Of a DNA stretch of 64,000 nucleotides, positions 1 to 12,061 are shown piece after piece. The notes beneath the pieces were generated by a model that worked only from the letters and a program-made list of their open reading frames with translations, had not been told where the DNA came from and searched no databases. Source of the stretch: Lichenihabitans psoromatis (GTDB taxonomy: Bacteria > Pseudomonadota > Alphaproteobacteria > Rhizobiales > Beijerinckiaceae); contig NZ_CP036515.1 in assembly GCF_004323635.1 (NCBI RefSeq), forward strand, positions 1,909,501 through 1,973,500, written 5' to 3'. The translations under genes and the position numbers were made by a program. Every line of letters begins with the position of its first letter. The first letter of the stretch is position 1.

Positions 1-1816
<1,816 letters not shown>

Positions 1817-1869
1817 GGGCGGAACCTCTGCATGTGGTCGCTTTGTTGCTCGATCGGTCCGATCCCGCT

Positions 1870-2784
1870 TCAGGCGGCGGCTTGATCGAGCCTCGGTCGC
1901 AGTCCCAGAAGATGACAGATCGCGTAGACGAGATCGGCCTTGTTCATCGTGTAAAAATGGAAATCGCGGACCCCGTAATCGACGAGATCGAGGACTTGTT
2001 CGGCCGCCACGGCGGCTGCGATGAGCCGCCGCGTCGCCGGATCATCGTCGAGCCCCTCGAACCGATCGGCCAGCCATTGCGGCACCGAGGCGCCGGTTCG
2101 GGCCGCGAAATTCGCGGTTTGCTTGAAATTCTGAACCGGGACGATGCCGGGAATGATCGGGATTGTGATGCCCCGCGCCCGGACCCGCTCGATGTATCGA
2201 AGATATAACGCGTTATCGAAAAAGAATTGCGTTATGGCGCGCGTCGCACCCGCATCGACCTTCGCGGCCAAGACGTCGAGATCCACATCGATGTTCGGGC
2301 TTTCGGGATGGGCCTCAGGATAAGCCGACACGGAAACCTCGAAGTCGCCGGCGCGGCGGATCCCGGCAACGAGATCCGCCGAGGTCGCGTAGCCACCCGG
2401 ATGGGGCGTGTAGGCCGTGCCGACGCCGCCCTGCGGATCACCGCGCAGCGCCACGATATGGCGCACGCCAGCGGACCAATAGCCGGCCACCACCTCGTCG
2501 ATCTCGGCCTTGGTGGCGCCGACGCAGGTGAGATGTGCGGCCGGCTTCATCGTGGTGTCGCTGACGATGCGCGCGACAGTGGCGTGGGTCCGCTCGCGCG
2601 TTGAGCCGCCGGCCCCATAGGTGACGGACACGAAATCTGGCTCGAGCGGCTCGAGCCGCGTCACCGCATCCCATAAGCCCACCTCCATCTCGGCGGTTTT
2701 GGGCGGGAAGAACTCGAACGACACTTTGATGGGCGTCGCCTTCACGAGGCTATGCGAGCGGCTCGGGCGATGATCGGGCAGCAT
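1870..2784 (-). CDS. metF: 5,10-methylenetetrahydrofolate reductase
   Basis: MetF is a flavoenzyme that reduces 5,10-methylene-THF to 5-methyl-THF, the methyl donor used by the adjacent MetH. The 304-residue product has the family hallmarks: [11 protein letters not shown] near the N-terminus, [28 protein letters not shown], and [16 protein letters not shown] towards the middle. Length is normal for bacterial MetF. The ATG at 2784 overlaps the stop of the upstream ArsR-methyltransferase gene by one base (TGATG), which predicts translational coupling. A TTG three bases further up is also in frame but less likely. Confidence 0.96.
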   Translation of the reverse strand: MLPDHRPSRSHSLVKATPIKVSFEFFPPKTAEMEVGLWDAVTRLEPLEPDFVSVTYGAGGSTRERTHATVARIVSDTTMKPAAHLTCVGATKAEIDEVVAGYWSAGVRHIVALRGDPQGGVGTAYTPHPGGYATSADLVAGIRRAGDFEVSVSAYPEAHPESPNIDVDLDVLAAKVDAGATRAITQFFFDNALYLRYIERVRARGITIPIIPGIVPVQNFKQTANFAARTGASVPQWLADRFEGLDDDPATRRLIAAAVAAEQVLDLVDYGVRDFHFYTMNKADLVYAICHLLGLRPRLDQAAA

Positions 2785-3797
2785 CAAGCAACCTCCTGAT
2801 GGGGAAAGGCGAGCGGGGCATCCGACAAGGTGCGACGATCACGGCCAATCCAGATCGACACCGTCAGCGTATCGGCTTCGCCGTCTTTCGGCGTCAGGTC
2901 GCGATGCTGTTCGCTGGCGAGGCCCGCATCGGCCATGAAACCGTCGATCTCCTGCCGCGAGAAGCCGAGCCGGCGGTGAGCGTGATGGTCCCGCAAGGAC
3001 TCATGGTCATGCGGTGCGAAATCCACCACGACGAGGCGGCCGCCCGGCCGTAAGGCTCGAGCCGCCTCGCGAAGGGCGCGGGACGGGTCGTCGAGGTAAT
3101 GCAGCACCTGATGCAGGATGACGAGATCATAGCCGTCGCGCTCGACCGGCGGCGCATAGATGTCGCCCTGGCGGAGGTGGATATTCCGCAGACGGCTTCG
3201 CTCGATCCGGGTCCGCGCGATGTTGAGCATCGCATGGTTTTGGTCGATCCCGATGGCGCGGTCGGCCAAAGGCGCCAGAAGCTCCAGCATCCGGCCGGTG
3301 CCGGTGCCGAGATCGAGCAGGGCGCGAAACGGCCCCGGCCCAACCGCCTCGAGAATAGCGGTCTCGACGCGCTCCTCGGCGATATGCAGCGAGCGGAGCC
3401 GATCCCATTGGCTTGCCTGAGTAGCGAAATAGCGCTCCGCATTCTGATTGCGGGCCGTTCGAACCTCGCCGAGCCGGGCCCGATCGGCAACCAGAACCGG
3501 GTCATCGGGGTCGAGCCGCCGCACCAGGTCGCGGCCGCAAGAGGCCGTCGGCGTCCGAGCCATGCAGGAAAAGAACGCCCATGCGCCCTCGCGATGGCGC
3601 TCGACGAGGCCGGCTTCGACCAGCAGCTTCAGATGCCGAGACACGCGCGGCTGTGATTGACCGAGGATCGAGACGATCTCGGTCACGGTCAATTCCGCTT
3701 CGACCAACAGCGCGAGAAGCCGAAGGCGCGTGGCTTCCCCGGCTGCTTCAAGCGCCGCGAGGGCCGAGCCAAACGAGAGAGGGACCGCATTCGTCAT
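2784..3797 (-). CDS. ArsR-family regulator fused to a SAM-dependent methyltransferase
   Basis: The 337-residue protein joins two domains. Residues about 10-90 form an ArsR winged helix (recognition-helix region ILGQSQPRVSRHLKLLVEAG). Residues about 140-310 form a class I SAM methyltransferase (motif I LLDLGTGTGRMLELL, later GYDLVILHQVLHYLDD and LRPGGRLVVVDFAPHDHE). Fusions of this type recur next to metF in alphaproteobacteria and are thought to sense SAM or SAH status and repress methionine-cycle genes; that role is inferred here. It is the first gene of the metF-metH operon and lies just downstream of a perfect 16-bp palindrome that is its probable operator. I chose ATG 3797; TTG 3800 is also in frame. 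Whether the methyltransferase domain is catalytic or only a ligand sensor cannot be told. Confidence 0.88.
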   Translation of the reverse strand: MTNAVPLSFGSALAALEAAGEATRLRLLALLVEAELTVTEIVSILGQSQPRVSRHLKLLVEAGLVERHREGAWAFFSCMARTPTASCGRDLVRRLDPDDPVLVADRARLGEVRTARNQNAERYFATQASQWDRLRSLHIAEERVETAILEAVGPGPFRALLDLGTGTGRMLELLAPLADRAIGIDQNHAMLNIARTRIERSRLRNIHLRQGDIYAPPVERDGYDLVILHQVLHYLDDPSRALREAARALRPGGRLVVVDFAPHDHESLRDHHAHRRLGFSRQEIDGFMADAGLASEQHRDLTPKDGEADTLTVSIWIGRDRRTLSDAPLAFPHQEVA

Positions 3798-3820
3798 CAA
3801 ACAACCAGATCACACGAGAT

Positions 3821-3836
3821 ATAAAGATATCTTTAT
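3821..3836. promoter_or_regulatory. 16-bp perfect palindrome, candidate ArsR-type operator of the met operon
   Basis: ATAAAGATATCTTTAT is a perfect inverted repeat 24 bp upstream of the ArsR-methyltransferase start. It is a strikingly AT-rich site in GC-rich DNA. Size, symmetry and AT-richness suit an ArsR-family dimer, so autoregulation of the met operon is the likely role. No SAM riboswitch-like structure was recognised in the same 80-bp spacer. Confidence 0.65.
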
Positions 3837-3877
3837 GCGTGTGTTTCTCTTTTAGCAAGCGGGATCGTGGTCGCGGG

Positions 3878-4549
3878 TCACCCGGCCGCGAGGTCTCGCC
3901 ACAACAGATAAAGCGCAGGCTCGTCGTCCTCGATCGTCATCGGGCCGAACGGCTCCAGGAAGTAGTTGTCGGTCAGGTCGTCGTTGACTTCGCTGATTTC
4001 TCCGACCAATGACGTCCCGGTCCCGGGAATTCCATAAAAACGATGTGCCTGCAGCGGCGGCAGCGTCAGGCTCTCGCCCGGTGTGAGCACGACGGTTTGT
4101 CGCGCCGCGATGGTCGAGCGAGCGCCATCGACCAGGATCTCGACCGGTGCCTCGATCGGCTTGCCGGCCGCATCCACGTTGACGAGATCGATGCCGAGCG
4201 AGCCGCCACCCCGCACCAGCATGTCCTCCGTTTTGGCGCGGTGATAATGATAGGGCGCTTCCTGTCCCTCCCGCATCACGATGGCCTTCTCGGCATACAC
4301 GCGCTGCCCCGCGCGCCCCGCGACACCATTGCGCGCAACCAGCAGGATGAGGCCCTGACGGAAAAAATCCCCGCTGCCGAAATCGGTGATGATCCAACCC
4401 ATCTGATGTTCGGCACAGAAGTGCCGACGGGCGGGATCGGCGTCCCATTGCGCTGGCGACCAGGTGGCCCAGGGCGGCGGCACATAGCCGTGCCGCGCGA
4501 ATGTCGCGTTGGCGTCGCGCATCTGCTGGTTGATAAAGGAGCGTTTCAT
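3878..4549 (-). CDS. D-lyxose isomerase-type cupin sugar isomerase
   Basis: The 223-residue product resembles the cupin D-lyxose ketol-isomerases, which interconvert D-lyxose and D-xylulose. It carries a metal-binding cupin pattern in the middle (QEAPYHYHRAKTEDMLVRGGG; the two His of HYH, then E, are likely ligands) and a second cupin strand (LPPLQAHRFYGIPGTG). ATG 4549 is preferred over an upstream start because it follows a purine-rich stretch and begins at the conserved MKRSFINQQM. It lies 16 nt downstream of xylB on the same strand. That supports the call: D-xylulose made here would be phosphorylated by XylB. The exact substrate (D-lyxose, D-mannose or another aldose) is not proven. Confidence 0.8.
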   Translation of the reverse strand: MKRSFINQQMRDANATFARHGYVPPPWATWSPAQWDADPARRHFCAEHQMGWIITDFGSGDFFRQGLILLVARNGVAGRAGQRVYAEKAIVMREGQEAPYHYHRAKTEDMLVRGGGSLGIDLVNVDAAGKPIEAPVEILVDGARSTIAARQTVVLTPGESLTLPPLQAHRFYGIPGTGTSLVGEISEVNDDLTDNYFLEPFGPMTIEDDEPALYLLWRDLAAG

Positions 4550-4565
4550 GGTGAGGTCCCTCGGC

Positions 4566-6020
4566 TTATCGCGCCGGCTCGCCGAGCCGGTAGAGACCGC
4601 GATAGCGTCCGTAGGCTTCCGCGTAGAGGGGCACGAGCCGCGCATTTGGCTCGATGGTGCTTTGCACGGGTGGCGGCGTCATGATCGAGGCCGGGTCCGC
4701 CCCGGTGGCAGCCGCCATTGCGAGCCGGGCGGCGCCGAACGCCGCGCCCACATCCGCCTCGGCCGTGAGATCGAGCGGGCGATCGAGCACGTTGGCGAGG
4801 ATCTGCAGCCAGGCGCGCGATTGCGCGCCGCCGCCGACCGCGAAAGCCCGCGCGAAGTCGGTGCCCGCATCGGCCAGCACGCGCTGGCAATCCTTGAACG
4901 CGAACGAGACGCCTTCGAGCACGGCCTGTGTCAGCGCGCGCCGATCCGTGCCATGCGCCAGTCCGGCCAGGAGCCCCCGCGCGGCCGCATCGTTATGCGG
5001 CGTCCGCTCGCCCGAGAGGTAAGGCAAGAAGGTCACGGGAGAGGGGCCATCCAACGCCTCGCCGACCTCGGCCGCGAGCGCCGGCGCGGGTTGCCCGACC
5101 AGCTTCGCCAGCCAATTGAGGCTATCGGTCGCCGACAGAATGACGCCCATCTGGTGCCAGGTCCCCGGTAGGGCATGGCAGAAGGCATGCACAGCACCCT
5201 CGGTGTTGGGCGAAAAGCGCGCATTCGAGACGAACAGAACGCCGGACGTGCCGAGCGACACGAAAGCAGAGCCGGGCACAACCGCGCCGATGCCGCAAGC
5301 CGAGGCGGCATTGTCGCCGGCGCCCCCCGCCAGCACCGGAGCCTTGGTCATCCCCCATCGCGCTTGGAGATCGGGGCGCAGCCGACCCGTCGCGTCGGTG
5401 CCTTCGGCCAGCGACGGCATCGCGCCAATCTCGAGACCCGTCGCGCTCAGCAGGTCGCTCGACCAGCGGCGTGCGCCAACGTCGAGCCAATAGGTGCCCG
5501 ACGCGTCCGACATGTCGGACACATACTCGCCGGTCAGGCGCAGCCGGACATAATCCTTCGGCAGCAGCACCTTTCGGATCTGCTCGAACAAATGCGGCTC
5601 GTGCCGGCGCAACCAAAGCAGCTTCGGGGCCGTGAAGCCCGGCATCGCGATGTTGCCGGTGATGCGCCGCGCATCGGGGCAGGCGGCTTCAAGCTCCAGG
5701 CATTCGGCGGCCGCACGTCCGTCGTTCCACAGGATCGCCGGGCGCAGCACCTGGTCGTCGGCGCCGAGCAAAGTCGCGCCATGCATCTGGCCTGATAGAC
5801 CGATTGCTTCGACGGCCGCCATCTCGTGCGGATGGGTGCTGGTGAGCTTGTCGAGCGTGGCGCAAACCGCAGTCCACCAATCCTCTGGCGCCTGCTCCGA
5901 CCAGCCCGGATGCGGCCGGGTCACGGCCAGGGCGTGAGTGGCGCTCGCGAGCACGGTCTGCTTCGCATCGACCAGCACGGATTTGACCGAAGTGGTTCCA
6001 ATGTCCACGCCAAGGAACAT
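4566..6020 (-). CDS. xylB: Xylulokinase (FGGY carbohydrate kinase)
   Basis: XylB phosphorylates D-xylulose with ATP to D-xylulose 5-phosphate, which enters the pentose phosphate pathway. The 484-residue length is typical. The N-terminus shows the first FGGY motif (FLGVDIGTTSVKSVLVD), followed by the substrate region (AIGLSGQMHGATLL, LWNDGRA). The C-terminal ATP domain has GTSGVLFVSN and VGGGAQSRAWLQILANVL. ATG 6020 is preceded by GGGAGG at good spacing. The gene is transcribed away from the SorC regulator and polyol importer and together with the lyxose isomerase-type gene. A polyol dehydrogenase is encoded at 12062-12835, so import, oxidation and phosphorylation genes flank one another. Confidence 0.93.
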   Translation of the reverse strand: MFLGVDIGTTSVKSVLVDAKQTVLASATHALAVTRPHPGWSEQAPEDWWTAVCATLDKLTSTHPHEMAAVEAIGLSGQMHGATLLGADDQVLRPAILWNDGRAAAECLELEAACPDARRITGNIAMPGFTAPKLLWLRRHEPHLFEQIRKVLLPKDYVRLRLTGEYVSDMSDASGTYWLDVGARRWSSDLLSATGLEIGAMPSLAEGTDATGRLRPDLQARWGMTKAPVLAGGAGDNAASACGIGAVVPGSAFVSLGTSGVLFVSNARFSPNTEGAVHAFCHALPGTWHQMGVILSATDSLNWLAKLVGQPAPALAAEVGEALDGPSPVTFLPYLSGERTPHNDAAARGLLAGLAHGTDRRALTQAVLEGVSFAFKDCQRVLADAGTDFARAFAVGGGAQSRAWLQILANVLDRPLDLTAEADVGAAFGAARLAMAAATGADPASIMTPPPVQSTIEPNARLVPLYAEAYGRYRGLYRLGEPAR

Positions 6021-6144
6021 GCATGCCTCCCGTTCGCGCCAGCGCGGCGCTTGATTTGCTTGGTCGAGCCTTATCTACGCTTTTCGCCGAAACGGAACAC
6101 CTGCTTCTCCCGATTTGTCTCGCTCACGCGCAAGGACCCCCATC

Positions 6145-6564
6145 ATGCGTCAGGCCCTTCACCATCTCGTTCAACAAACGCGGCGCAAGGGCCTCTACGA
6201 GATCACGCGAGAGGTTGTGGCCTGGACCGACCTCCAAGCCGTGTCGACCGGGCTGTTGACGATCTTCTGCCGGCATACCTCAGCGTCGCTGCTGATCCAG
6301 GAGAATGCCGACCCGACCGTGCAGCAGGATCTGGCGCAGTTCTTCGAGGAGATCGCGCCCGAAAGCGCGACGCGTTACATCCATAACGACGAGGGGGCGG
6401 ACGATATGCCGGCCCACCTCCGCACCGCGCTGACGCAGACTCAGCTCTCGATCCCGGTCGAGCGGGGGCGGCCGGTCCTCGGCACGTGGCAAGGCATCTA
6501 TCTCTTCGAACATCGCAGCCGGCCGCATCGGCGCGAGGTCGTGCTCCATCTCATCGGGGAATGA
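6145..6564 (+). CDS. YjbQ/UPF0047 family protein
   Basis: This 139-residue protein belongs to the compact YjbQ (UPF0047) family. Conserved stretches are LLTIFCRHTSASLLIQENAD and, further on, HNDEGADDMPAHLR, GTWQGIYLFEHR. Family members form small barrels with conserved His/Asp/Glu residues, and some have weak thiamine-phosphate synthase activity; the cellular role is unclear. The start at ATG 6145 follows an AAGGAC ribosome-binding site, rather than an upstream in-frame codon. It is transcribed divergently from xylB and ends 111 bp before the SorC regulator, and has no obvious functional link to the polyol genes. Confidence 0.85.
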   Translation: MRQALHHLVQQTRRKGLYEITREVVAWTDLQAVSTGLLTIFCRHTSASLLIQENADPTVQQDLAQFFEEIAPESATRYIHNDEGADDMPAHLRTALTQTQLSIPVERGRPVLGTWQGIYLFEHRSRPHRREVVLHLIGE

Positions 6565-6675
6565 CCTTGACCTCGGCGGCAGCGCAGCCACCGGATCCGT
6601 GCCGTTGACAGGATCAACAGGCCGCTTGAGCATGGCGGCGGAGCACAAGCATGCTATTGGCCCTGCCCACCCCGC

Positions 6676-7671
6676 TTGTGCCGCGAGACCACCTTGAACG
6701 ACAAACCCATCGATGCAAAAGCCAAACGGCTCGACCTCGCGGCGCGGGCCGGGTGGCTTTACTACATTCAACGACGGACCCAGGACGAGATCGCGATCGA
6801 GCTGAACGTTTCGCGCGCCAATGCCCAGCGCTTGGTGGCGCTCGCGATCAGCGAGGGGCTGATCAAATTCCGCCTCGACCATCCGCTGTTGCAGTCGATG
6901 GAATTAGCCGAGCGGATCCGGCACCGATTCGGCCTGCAATCCTGCGAGATCGCGCCGAGCGTGGAGGGCGATGGCGATAATCGGCTCGGCGTCGGCATGG
7001 TGGCGGCCAAGCTTCTCGAGGGCTATCTGAGCTCCCGCGACCCCAAGGTCATCGCGCTCGGCACTGGACGCGCTCTGCTCGAGACCGTGCGTCAAATGCC
7101 GTCGATGTCACGGCCCGAGCATCGGATCGTTTCCGTGGTCGGCAACCTCAGCCGCGACGGCCGGGCCAGCCCCTATGACGTGGCCATGCGCCTGTCCGAC
7201 CGGGTCGGCGCCGAATGCTATCCGCTTCCGCTGCCTGTCATCACCGACACCCAAGCCGAATGCGACATCCTGCGCTCGCAGCGCGGATACCGGAAAGTTG
7301 CCGATCTCTACGAGAATGCCGATGCCGTGATGCTTGGGGTCGGTTCGATTGGAGGGCGGGCTCCCATCCTGGTCGATGGATTCGTCAACCGCGACGAGAT
7401 CGACGCGCTGCTCGACGATGGAGCCGTCGGTGAATTGATGAGCCGCAGCTTCGATGGCGCGGGTGTCCCCATCGACAATGCCGTCACGGCGCGGCTGACC
7501 GCGTTGCGGCTCATCGCCAACCCGCAGCGGATCGTCGTGCTCGTGGCGTCCGGGGCTGACAAAGTCAGGCCCATGATGGCGGCGCTCGAGGGCCGATACG
7601 CGACCGGATTGGTGACCGACGAGCGGACCGCGACGGCGCTCCTGGCGCAGGCCGGTTCTGACCTTGCCTGA
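6676..7671 (+). CDS. SorC-family sugar-responsive transcriptional regulator
   Basis: The 331-residue protein has an N-terminal helix-turn-helix of SorC/DeoR type (RTQDEIAIELNVSRANAQRL, residues about 35-55) and a C-terminal SorC sugar-phosphate-binding domain from residue about 65 (VIALGTGRALLETV, ADAVMLGVGSIGG, VDGFVNRDEIDALL). It sits directly upstream of the polyol importer operon on the same strand and close to xylB, so it most likely controls both in response to a polyol or sugar phosphate. The start is uncertain: only TTG codons (6676, 6694) are available in frame near the N-terminus. An imperfect inverted repeat in the downstream spacer is a candidate operator. Confidence 0.88.
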   Translation: MCRETTLNDKPIDAKAKRLDLAARAGWLYYIQRRTQDEIAIELNVSRANAQRLVALAISEGLIKFRLDHPLLQSMELAERIRHRFGLQSCEIAPSVEGDGDNRLGVGMVAAKLLEGYLSSRDPKVIALGTGRALLETVRQMPSMSRPEHRIVSVVGNLSRDGRASPYDVAMRLSDRVGAECYPLPLPVITDTQAECDILRSQRGYRKVADLYENADAVMLGVGSIGGRAPILVDGFVNRDEIDALLDDGAVGELMSRSFDGAGVPIDNAVTARLTALRLIANPQRIVVLVASGADKVRPMMAALEGRYATGLVTDERTATALLAQAGSDLA

Positions 7672-7705
7672 CCGGACGCGCCTGCTAGGCTCGTCCAAAT
7701 ATTCC

Positions 7706-7752
7706 TTGACAAACGAGGGCTCACGGTTGAGTTTTTGCTCCGACGGTGAGCA
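7706..7752 (+). promoter_or_regulatory. Candidate promoter and SorC operator of the polyol importer operon
   Basis: The 112-bp spacer between the SorC regulator and the solute-binding protein contains a consensus -35 hexamer TTGACA at 7706-7711. It also holds an inverted repeat TGCTC-N7-GAGCA at 7736-7752, about 32 bp before the start codon. No good -10 hexamer is visible at 16-18 bp, as often in alphaproteobacteria. The inverted repeat is a plausible regulator site, but this is inference from position and symmetry. Confidence 0.4.
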
Positions 7753-7783
7753 TTTAAGCAACATCACCGAGGGAGGAAACAGG

Positions 7784-9100
7784 ATGCGTTACGCTCGTTT
7801 TTACGGGGTGGCGATGGCCGCCCTAATGGCCGGCGCCACAGCCGCCAGGGCTGACACAACGCTGACGATCGCGACCGTGAACAACGGCGACATGATCGAA
7901 ATGCAGAAGCTGTCGCCGCAATTCGAAAAAGACACCGGCATCAAACTCAACTGGGTCGTGCTCGAAGAGAACGTCCTGCGTCAGCGCGTCACCACCGATA
8001 TCGCCACCAAGGGCGGTTCATTCGACGTCATGACGATCGGGGCCTATGAGGCGCCGATCTGGGGCAAGCAGGGTTGGTTGGTGCCGCTCGATGATTTCGG
8101 CGCCGATTACGATTATGCCGATATCGTGCCGCAGGTGAAATCGGCTCTGACGGTCGATGGCAAGCTGTTCGCGGCGCCGTTCTATGCGGAAAGCTCGCTG
8201 ACCTTCTACCGCAAGGATCTGTTCGAAAAGGCTGGCATTACGATGCCGGAGAAGCCGACCTATCAGCAGATCGCCGAATATGCCGCTAAGCTGACCGACA
8301 AGAAGGATGGCATCTACGGCATCTGCCTACGTGGCAAGCCGGGCTGGGGCGAGAATATGGCGTTTCTCGGCGCCGCCGCTACCGCATTCGGTGGCTCGTG
8401 GTTCGACGAGCAATGGAAGCCGCAGTTCACCTCGAAGCCTTGGGAACAGACGATCGCCTGGTACCTCGACGTGATGAAGAAAGACGGGCCGCCCGGTGCG
8501 ACCGCCAACGGCTATAACGAGAATCGCGCGCTGTTCTCGACCGGTAAATGCGGCATGTGGATCGATGCCACCGTGACGGCCGGTTATCTCTACAACCCGA
8601 AGGAAAGCCAGGTCGCCGATAAGGTGGCGTTTGCGCCCGCGCCGATCACCGAGGCCAATACCAAGGCCAGCGGCTGGTTCTGGTCGTGGAACCTGGGTGT
8701 TCCGACCTCCACCAAGAATGCCGATGCGGCCAAGAAGTTCGTCAAATGGGCGACCTCGAAAGACTACATTAAGCTCGTGGCGGCCGATCAGGGCTGGGTT
8801 TCGGCTCCTCCCGGCACGCGTCTGTCGACCTACGCCAACGAGGACTACAAGAAGGCTGCGCCCTTCTCGGCTTTCGTGCTGAACGCCATTCAGACCACGA
8901 ACCCGGCGCACCCGGCTGTGATGCCCGTCCCGTATGTCGGCGTGCAGTTCGCCGCCATTCCTGAATTCCAGGGGATCGGCACGACGGCTGGCCAGGATGT
9001 CGCGGCGGCTCTCGCCGGGCAGGACACCGGCGCCCAGGCGCTGACCAAGGCGCAGGCTTCCGCCGAGCGCACGATGAAGCAGGCCGGCTACCCCAAGTAA
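7784..9100 (+). CDS. smoE: Polyol ABC transporter substrate-binding protein (SmoE-like)
   Basis: The 438-residue protein begins with a Sec signal peptide (residues 1-23, ending ATAARA before DTTLTIATV) and continues as a family 1 extracellular solute-binding protein. It is closest in character to the sorbitol/mannitol-binding SmoE proteins of Rhodobacter and rhizobia. Visible conserved blocks include FDVMTIGAYEAPIWGKQGWL, PFYAESSLTFYRKDLFEKAG, KASGWFWSWNLGVPTSTKNA and VPYVGVQFAAIPEFQGIGT. ATG 7784 follows a strong GGGAGG site. It is the first gene of the importer operon, followed by two permeases, an ATPase and a dehydrogenase. The substrate (sorbitol, mannitol, arabinitol or another polyol) is inferred. 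Confidence 0.9.
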   Translation: MRYARFYGVAMAALMAGATAARADTTLTIATVNNGDMIEMQKLSPQFEKDTGIKLNWVVLEENVLRQRVTTDIATKGGSFDVMTIGAYEAPIWGKQGWLVPLDDFGADYDYADIVPQVKSALTVDGKLFAAPFYAESSLTFYRKDLFEKAGITMPEKPTYQQIAEYAAKLTDKKDGIYGICLRGKPGWGENMAFLGAAATAFGGSWFDEQWKPQFTSKPWEQTIAWYLDVMKKDGPPGATANGYNENRALFSTGKCGMWIDATVTAGYLYNPKESQVADKVAFAPAPITEANTKASGWFWSWNLGVPTSTKNADAAKKFVKWATSKDYIKLVAADQGWVSAPPGTRLSTYANEDYKKAAPFSAFVLNAIQTTNPAHPAVMPVPYVGVQFAAIPEFQGIGTTAGQDVAAALAGQDTGAQALTKAQASAERTMKQAGYPK

Positions 9101-9140
9101 GCCGCCGATCGGCTTAGCAAGACGGTCGGGCAGTAGCCCG
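9098..9140 (+). terminator. Tandem stem-loops after the solute-binding protein gene
   Basis: Two hairpins follow the stop codon: TAAGCCG-CCGAT-CGGCTTA (9098-9116, including the stop) and CGGGC-AGTA-GCCCG (9127-9140). Neither is followed by a U-run, so they are more likely 3'-end stabilisers or attenuators. Such structures let the binding protein be made in excess over the downstream permeases, as in many ABC operons. Confidence 0.45.
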
Positions 9141-9175
9141 GCCGGTTCCATTTTCCTCCGCCGAGGTTGGTCGAC

Positions 9176-10093
9176 ATGACGACGTCTGTGACCGTATCGC
9201 CAAAGACCGCACGGTTCTCGATGCGACGCGCCGCGAGCCGCGCCGTCGATACGAGGCCCTTGCTGTGGCCGAGCATCGGCGTGTTGCTGATCTGGATGAT
9301 CGTCCCGCTCGTCCTGACGCTGTATTTCTCGTTTCGGAACTACAATCTCGTCGACCCGACGATGACCGGCTGGGCCGGACTCGACAATTACACGTACTTG
9401 CTGACGGACCCGTCGTTCCTGACCGTGATCGTCAATACGGTGGTGCTTGTCGTTGGCGTGCTCGCCGCCACCATCGTGTTCGGCACGCTGTTTGCGGTCT
9501 TGTTCGACCAGGAATTTTGGGGGCAAGGCGCCGCGCGCCTCTTCGTCATCGCACCCTTCTTCGTCATGCCGACCGTCGCGGCGTTGATCTGGAAAAATCT
9601 GCTGATGCATCCGGTGAACGGGCTCATCGCCTATATCACCTCGTCGCTGGGTCTTGGCGTGTTCGACTGGTTCAGCCAAGCGCCGCTGTTATCCGTCGGG
9701 ATCATCGTGGCGTGGCAATGGGTTCCGTTCGCCACGCTCATCCTCCTGACCGCCATGCAGTCGCTGGACCGCGAGCAAATCGAGGCCGCCCGGATGGATG
9801 GCGCGAAAGCAGTGGCGCGTTTCCAGCACATCATCGTGCCGCATCTTTTGCGGCCCATCACCGTCGTGGTGATGATCGAGATGATCTTCCTGCTCGGCAT
9901 TTTCGCCGAGATCTACGTCACGACGTCGGGCGGCCCCGGCGATGCCTCCACGAATCTGCCGTTCCTCATCTACAAAACCGCGATCCTGAACACGGATATC
10001 GGTGGCGGCTCGGCCGGCGGTATCGTGGCCGTCGTGCTGGCCAATATCGTGGCGTTCTTCCTGCTCCGCGCCTTCGCGCGCAACCTCGACTGA
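9176..10093 (+). CDS. smoF: Polyol ABC transporter permease 1 (SmoF-like)
   Basis: This 305-residue inner-membrane permease belongs to the MalF type of CUT1 importers. A long hydrophobic segment follows a short cytoplasmic N-terminus (WPSIGVLLIWMIVPLVLTLY), with about six membrane segments overall. The EAA loop that docks on the ATPase is visible as EQIEAARMDGAKAVARFQHI (about residues 200-220). ATG 9176 is preceded by a GAGG. It is the second gene of the importer operon, 75 bp after the solute-binding protein gene. Confidence 0.9.
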   Translation: MTTSVTVSPKTARFSMRRAASRAVDTRPLLWPSIGVLLIWMIVPLVLTLYFSFRNYNLVDPTMTGWAGLDNYTYLLTDPSFLTVIVNTVVLVVGVLAATIVFGTLFAVLFDQEFWGQGAARLFVIAPFFVMPTVAALIWKNLLMHPVNGLIAYITSSLGLGVFDWFSQAPLLSVGIIVAWQWVPFATLILLTAMQSLDREQIEAARMDGAKAVARFQHIIVPHLLRPITVVVMIEMIFLLGIFAEIYVTTSGGPGDASTNLPFLIYKTAILNTDIGGGSAGGIVAVVLANIVAFFLLRAFARNLD

Positions 10094-10103
10094 GGACGAC
10101 ACC

Positions 10104-10926
<823 letters not shown>

Positions 10927-10934
10927 ATCCTTCG

Positions 10935-12059
<1,125 letters not shown>

Positions 12060-12061
12060 GT

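Noticed and set aside
3798..3877. Possible SAM or SAH riboswitch upstream of the met operon
   Set aside because: Only about 80 bp is available and the only clear structure is a short AT-rich DNA palindrome; no conserved riboswitch core was recognised.
8327..9679. 450-residue minus-strand frame
   Set aside because: Antisense to smoE and smoF; composition is His/Arg/Asp-rich as expected of the complement of GC-rich coding DNA.
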